This document shows positions 59,301 through 64,000 of a stretch of DNA of 64,000 nt, piece after piece. Position numbers and translations under genes: made by a program. This DNA comes from Rhodosporidiobolus odoratus (Eukaryota; Basidiomycota; Microbotryomycetes; Sporidiobolales; Sporidiobolaceae), in contig JAOANU010000007.1 of the NCBI GenBank assembly GCA_034387635.1, forward strand, positions 868,001 to 932,000, written 5' to 3'. The first letter of the stretch is position 1. Each line of letters opens with the position of its first letter. Below the pieces are notes generated by a model. The model was given only the letters and a program-made list of their open reading frames with translations. It searched no databases and had not been told where the DNA came from.

Positions 59301-61485
59301 CTTGCGAACTAGGTCCAGGATTGCAGCTGAATAGAATCTCTACCCACATTGTGCAGCCCACTTACCCTGTCACACCACATGTGCTGAGTCCACCGACGTC
59401 GACCTTGAGGAAGGCCAGGGGCTCAGCGGGAATAGAGATAGATCGAGTAAGACTAGCTTAGCCAAGCAATCGCACGAGAGTAACAGTGAAGTATCCCTTG
59501 CTACGAAAGCTGAAGAAGAAAGAGAAAACCACAACAATTCTACACAAGTTGCCTCCGCTTGTCCCGATAACCCCATCACAACTCCGGTATATCAACGTGC
59601 CGGTTGATTGACGGGTTCGGGCTGTGAGAGGGCAAGACTTGGCAGCAACAAGTACAGAATTGAGAAGAAGGAAGATACAGAAACAAAGGAAAAGGAACTT
59701 AACATATGGGAGTGTCTAGATAGGATGGTAATCCTAGCAACATGCACGGTTGTTTACCTGTAAGATTGGGCAAAGTACATGGAAACGCCCCATTACGTGA
59801 GTCACGTAATGACTGTAGCCTAGCTGGGCAACCACACCTCCTACCAACCGAGAAAGCGTGTATCAGCGGAACATCACACCCAATCTCAGATGGGAAGGTT
59901 GACTTTCGGTTTCTGCCGAACAGCTTAGTGCTTATGAGCTGTCTGCACAGGCTTGCAAACAGGCCTTCTTGCATTAATGCTATCTATCCAGGTAGCTAGG
60001 CCCTTCTGGGCCCTGGTCACAAGCTCCTTGGACTGGAGAAAGCGATACATGGCTCTAAGGTATAGTGACAGATAGCTGGGTATACCTTGCCAGCCTTCAA
60101 ACCCCATTTTTGGCCCCATGGGCCCCCGGTAACCGGAAAAAACCGAGCACCGGGCGCCGATGGTGCCGGTTGGCCAAAAGGTGGTCAAAACTCTCTGCGG
60201 GGCCGGTAACCGCGGCGCCAGGTTAACTGGCCCCATGCTCTAGTTCGGCTTGATATTCTCCAACAACTGCAGATGAGGAATTGCAGGACCGTTAAGGAGT
60301 GAAGTTGGGATCGGAAAGTACATGGCTCAATGTAGAACAAAGCGGGAACTAGGCAGAATTGCCAAGCTACATGAGGGTTTCGGAGCAACTCCTGTCCGAA
60401 ATCATCTAGCTCTCTCTGAAGAGTACCCTGGCAATTTGCCCCTGCTCTACGGAAGAAGCTGAGCTTCTTTAGGCAGCAAGAAGTCTGGCTAATGACCACC
60501 AATGCGGCATGTTGGTGGGCAAGACCAGTGAATTGAGAAGCAAATCAAAGATGGGCGCAGAGAGGAAGAGACAGGTGACAGAGACGACCAGAAACCGTCA
60601 AGTGAATTTTGTCCTGAGCAATTGGTGCTGGGGAAGCAGAGGGGAATGCAGAAATACAAGGGAACTATAGATATCAAGTCAAATTCTACTCCGTCTCCAT
60701 CATCTTTGGCGCAAGAGCAAAGGTTAGGCTGGTCTGCTCTGCCGAAGGTAGGGAGAATGGGTATGAGGAAAAACGAGAGACTACTGTAGGCCAAAGGATG
60801 ACGCTTGGCAGCGAAAGCTAAGTAGAGTGGAAGGAAGAGGTCTTGAAATCCCGGAACTTCGCTCACTAAGTCCTGCCATCAGTATCTAATCAACCACTGT
60901 TTACTATGTAGCTGCTGAGCTATTCTGTGCCAGAATCTGGTGCCACAAAAGGTGGTACAAAAGGCCCGAGAAGACTGCCAATCGCCCAGCAACTTGAAAT
61001 GCAACGCAAGATGCAGCGTGCATTCACGATCTGCTCTCTGCTTGCGTTGGTGTCCTTGTGTGTACACAACTAGATTGAACGGCCAAGAGACTCATCTCTC
61101 AGCTTCAGCTGTCTGTCTGCGTGGGTCACTGCAGGTATGTACCTATAGAGACAGGTATGCAAGGAGAATGAGAGAGTGAGGAATCTTGTTTTGAATTGCT
61201 TCAAGCAATAAAGCCCGTGTAAACCGCAAAGCATGCATACACAAGGAACTGTTATAACGAGATTGTTTGGAGCCATTCCAAAAATGGGGGTATGTGTTAG
61301 ACCAGGGTAGAGAGTGAGGCGGATGACAGAGCGCTTGCATTTATCTTGAGCACTATTGCAGATGTTTGTTTCAGACCCCTTGTGTGTAGACATGTTGAGG
61401 GGTTGCACATTGCCTCCGTTCTAGCCACATTTCCACAACTGCAACTTCAGGATGTAGTATCAGCTGTGGCCAGCGGAGCCACCTG
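59301..61485. other. Gene-poor, AT-richer region
   Basis: No confident exon is seen in 2.2 kb. Minus-strand ORFs at 59925-60502 and 60489-60866 lack start context, splice logic and family similarity. A GC-rich patch at about 60105-60235 stands out and is listed separately. The region probably holds old transposon debris. Confidence 0.4.
60105..60235. repeat. GC-rich repeat-like patch 1 with CCGGTAACCG motifs
   Basis: Within AT-richer DNA this patch carries CCGGTAACCGG at about 60125-60137 and CCGGTAACCG again near 60200-60212. It also has GGCCCCATG at both ends and the stretch CCGGAAAAAACCG. A related motif occurs near 62190. The structure suggests a short non-autonomous element or a transposon relic; no terminal inverted repeats are proven. 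Confidence 0.4.
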
Positions 61486-61610
61486 GCTCAGATGGCCGAG
61501 TGGTTAAGGCGGCAGATTTAAGCTGATCTGACCTGCTCATAGTAGGGCTGCTTTGCAGTCATGATTCCTGCTGCAGTAATGCATCGAGGGTTCGAACCCC
61601 TCTCTGAGCA
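61486..61610 (+). tRNA. tRNA-Leu(UAA) with an intron of about 43 nt
   Basis: The acceptor stem GCTCAGA (61486-61492) pairs perfectly with TCTGAGC near the 3' end, with discriminator A at 61610. The D arm GGCCGAGTGGTTAAGGC, a leucine-type long variable arm TGCAGTAATGCA and a T arm GAGGGTTCGAACCCCTC are all intact. The anticodon TAA lies at 61519-61521 after GCAGATT. The intron begins one base 3' of the anticodon, the standard place, at about 61523-61565. The top of the anticodon stem has one A-C mismatch. Confidence 0.88.
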
Positions 61611-63130
61611 TCTATTTATCTCTTTTGTCTCCTATAGACATGCTTGTGATTGGCTTATTTTGCGTACAGGGTAAACCATTCCCTCTATGCCAACCTTGAG
61701 GTGCCCTTCGAAGTCTTCTGCTGTGCGTGCTACCATGTACACTACCTGTGGCCATTAGCCCTGTGTCTCCTGTCCTTTTAGTGACAAGCCACAGCAGTTG
61801 CCCGAACATACACCAGAGGGTTCTGTACCTGGCTGGAGGCATGTAAGATCAACCAATGTCAGCCCGTGGCTGTGACACAAGAGTGTTGACGAGAGGTGGA
61901 GCGGTAGGAGCGCCAACACCAGGAAAGTGAACCGAGTCTTGTTCTCAGCAATAAATACTGGAGGGATGAGGAGTGCAGGTAAGGGAAGGGACATTGAGAT
62001 TGGCACACCATTCTACTCTGTCTCATAATTTCGTACCAAAGACCGGAGAAAAGCTAGCAGCACCCACAGCAAAGTCTCTACAGGTTCCCTGTACCCTCAT
62101 ACTGGGGAAAAGGAGGTAATTCTGCCAGACTGGAATACCGGTATCTGGGGTTTTACTGGGCCACGGTGTTGTCCAGCCATCGGAAAAAAAACCGGCCCGT
62201 TTCCCGTGATGGCCTAAGTATGTATCAGCATGCTCATCTCTAGCTAAGATCTCAGCTACTATAGACCGGCAGCTTTCCACCTCACAGCAAGAAAACCGAA
62301 TCTTACCATAAGTACAGTAGGGACACCCTATAAGGAACACATTGGTTTGAGGGATCTCTGTTCCTCACAGAGTGGCGTTCATCACAGAGGTCGACCTATA
62401 CCCGATTGTAGCCCCTGCTCTGATCCCTCAACAATTTGTCTCTGTTCTTTGCTGGCTAGTGTACAGACCGAGACAAATGAGCTTGAAGTTGGGAAGGTTG
62501 CATTTCACTGAATCCCAGTGGGTGAGGCGTAAGTGCAGAGAGAAAGGAAAGTCCGAGGTCGAGGTTTTGAACCCGCTCTAGGGACTTCTCGGTAGTGCCT
62601 GCAAAGATGTCACAGCTTGAGTACAATGCTTGCAAGCCTTCAAGCATTGAGAAAAGGCAAACTATAGAAAACCCGAATGAAGTAAGGCATCCAAGACTCC
62701 CCTTTCTTCCTCCCTCTCCTCCCAATCTAGTTCACTCTTCTTGGACTGTGCATGAATCGGAACGGCTAGTTGATATGGAGGCCAAAAAGCGGACCCAGCC
62801 ACGGTGAAAGTGGATCCACCGTCTACTAACTGTACTATTGCTTTAGAACATGCAAAAGGTCAGTTTGGACCGTGTCATACTGGTGCTAGTATGACAAACT
62901 CTTGTCCCCTACAGCTGTTTGTTCCCTATCGGGCTCTTTTTGATCCTGGCACCATACAAAGGGCATGAGCAAATGACTTTCTTGTTCTGACAGAGTGGAA
63001 TTTCTGATAGCGATGGTTGTCATAGAGGGTCCCTACTGTACTGCGCACCGTCTCACAACTCCTCCGAGTACGGTGGTACAGCAATGCTATGACACGGTAA
63101 CAGAAGGATAGGAACAACTTGGGGAAGGTA
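61611..63130. other. Gene-poor region right of the tRNA
   Basis: No convincing exon is seen. The patch at about 62140-62215 (TCGGAAAAAAAACCGGCCCG, with GGGCCACGG and CCGTGATGGCC arms) resembles the 60.1-kb GC-rich patch. Short ORFs are scattered and unsupported. Confidence 0.4.
62140..62215. repeat. GC-rich repeat-like patch 2
   Basis: A CGGAAAAAAAACCGG core flanked by imperfect inverted arms (GGGCCACGG / CCGTGATGGCC) sits in AT-richer sequence and shares its A-tract core with the patch at 60.1 kb. Relationship is suggested, not proven. Confidence 0.35.
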
Positions 63131-64000
63131 GAGACTGTCCAAAGAAGTGAAGGAGAACAAAAGCCAAAGCAGAGTGAAGCAATCGAGGGAAATCCAGGAA
63201 TCCCACCACTTCGACCTTCCCGAATGTCAACTCCTACTCAAGTTCAATGCTCACCCTGAACTTCTCTCGCAACCAACAAAGCTACGGTTGATTTTTGTCG
63301 GAAGAGAGCAAGTCAGAGAGTCCAAGGAGCACATTGGAGAATTTCAAGCTCGGCTGCAGCTGAGATTGAACGTACACCGGTTTTTCCACGCTCCTTGCAC
63401 TCTTACACTTGAGATACAGTTTCCGTCAGCATGGGGCGATCAAAAGGCGGGATATGCAATCACTTTGTTTACCTTGAAGAAAACCTTGCAATTGCTGGCC
63501 GTCCGAAGGCCCCGTGCAGGGCTAACAGCTCACTGGGCAAAGACCAAAAAGGCAATCGAGACAATTGAATCCGGCAAGTTCTGGAAAAGAACACGGGAGC
63601 TTGTTAGTCTCCTTGATCCGCTCGCGGTCACAGGCAATGTTGCCCAGGTGACAGCCTGTTGTATTGACGGCCAAGTCTTCCTCCTCTTTGGCCGCCTCTT
63701 CCTTCAGTACTGCACCATCCACGGCTCAGCCTCCTCTGAACCCTCTGCCAAAACGGCGGCCAAGTTTGTCCTCGCTTCACTCAAGAAGCGAAGGGAAGCG
63801 GCTGATCAAGAGATCCTCATTGTTGCCGCCATCCTCAACCCCTTCTCTGGCCGTCACCATCACGCCTTTCTTGCCCTTGCCCTTCAATGGGCTGGTAACG
63901 GGCTGACCTCACTTTTCAAGCGTGCATATGCCCGATTTTTCTATAAGGGGGAACTTCTCCACATACCAGGGAGTTGTTTGACCGTTGGGAGGAGTACTGC
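63131..64000 (+). mobile_element. hAT-like (RNase H fold) transposase fragment, open at window end
   Basis: After a TAG at about 63126-63130 one plus-strand frame stays open for about 289 codons to the window end, with no ATG, so it is an internal exon or 5'-truncated. It reads FDLPECQLLLKFNAHPELLS, QPTKLRLIFVGREQ, FWKRTRELVSLLDPLAVTGN, LASLKKRREAADQEILIVAA and ILNPFSGRHHHAFLALALQW. The blocks FWK...ELVxLLxPL, LxxLxKR...DQE and AxILNP are typical of the C-terminal half of hAT-type transposases common in basidiomycetes. The catalytic acidic residues cannot be judged from this part alone. It may be a live or dead element; no stop interrupts the visible part. Confidence 0.55.

Noticed and set aside
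61486..61545. tRNA without intron
   Set aside because: Pairing GCAGA with the nearer TCTGA would leave a 10-nt anticodon loop and no proper variable arm; the intron model gives a standard layout.

Overview
The window is nuclear DNA from a basidiomycete fungus, most likely a Pucciniomycotina yeast-like lineage such as the Microbotryomycetes. The evidence is intron-dense genes with many 50-110 bp GT..AG introns (several microexons), clearly fungal proteins (CWC16, LSm5, WRAP73, Fox2, a Zn2Cys6 factor, an MFS sugar transporter), and C-to-T decay of repeats that often falls in TCG, a context reported for RIP-like mutation in Microbotryum. The lineage call is an inference; no marker gene was compared.

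Layout. 1-475: 3' end of an unidentified gene. 720-2456 (-): a Crypton-type tyrosine recombinase gene with its catalytic residues in place. 2.8-15.0 kb: an accessory region with uncharacterised ORFs, two diverged copies of a repeated gene (4.86-6.37 kb and 7.62-9.88 kb) and a scrambled fragment of the sugar transporter found 4 kb away. 15.2-26.1 kb: conserved housekeeping genes: CWC16/CCDC130 splicing factor, sugar transporter, a one-helix membrane protein, a mitochondrial PP2C phosphatase and LSm5. 27.7-43.8 kb: three paralogues (A, B, C) of a family I do not recognise, all with seven exons and only phase-0 introns, bracketing a membrane-anchored double-psi-beta-barrel protein and a large F-box/LRR protein. 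44.1-56.5 kb: Zn2Cys6 transcription factor, WRAP73, cytochrome c oxidase subunit VIII/VIIc and the peroxisomal multifunctional enzyme Fox2. 56.4-59.3 kb: a tandem segmental duplication taking in the Fox2 3' end and a hypothetical gene. 59.3-64 kb: gene-poor, with an intron-containing tRNA-Leu(UAA), two GC-rich repeat-like patches and a hAT-like transposase frame running off the end.

The genes do not form one pathway. Fox2 (beta-oxidation), COX8 and the mitochondrial phosphatase are organelle metabolism; CWC16 and LSm5 are RNA processing. The most novel material is the A/B/C family, the apparently intact Crypton, a 5-nt microexon in the transporter and an apparently intron-split start codon in LSM5. 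Exon coordinates were read by eye from splice signals, reading phase and family similarity, so individual boundaries may shift by a few bases.
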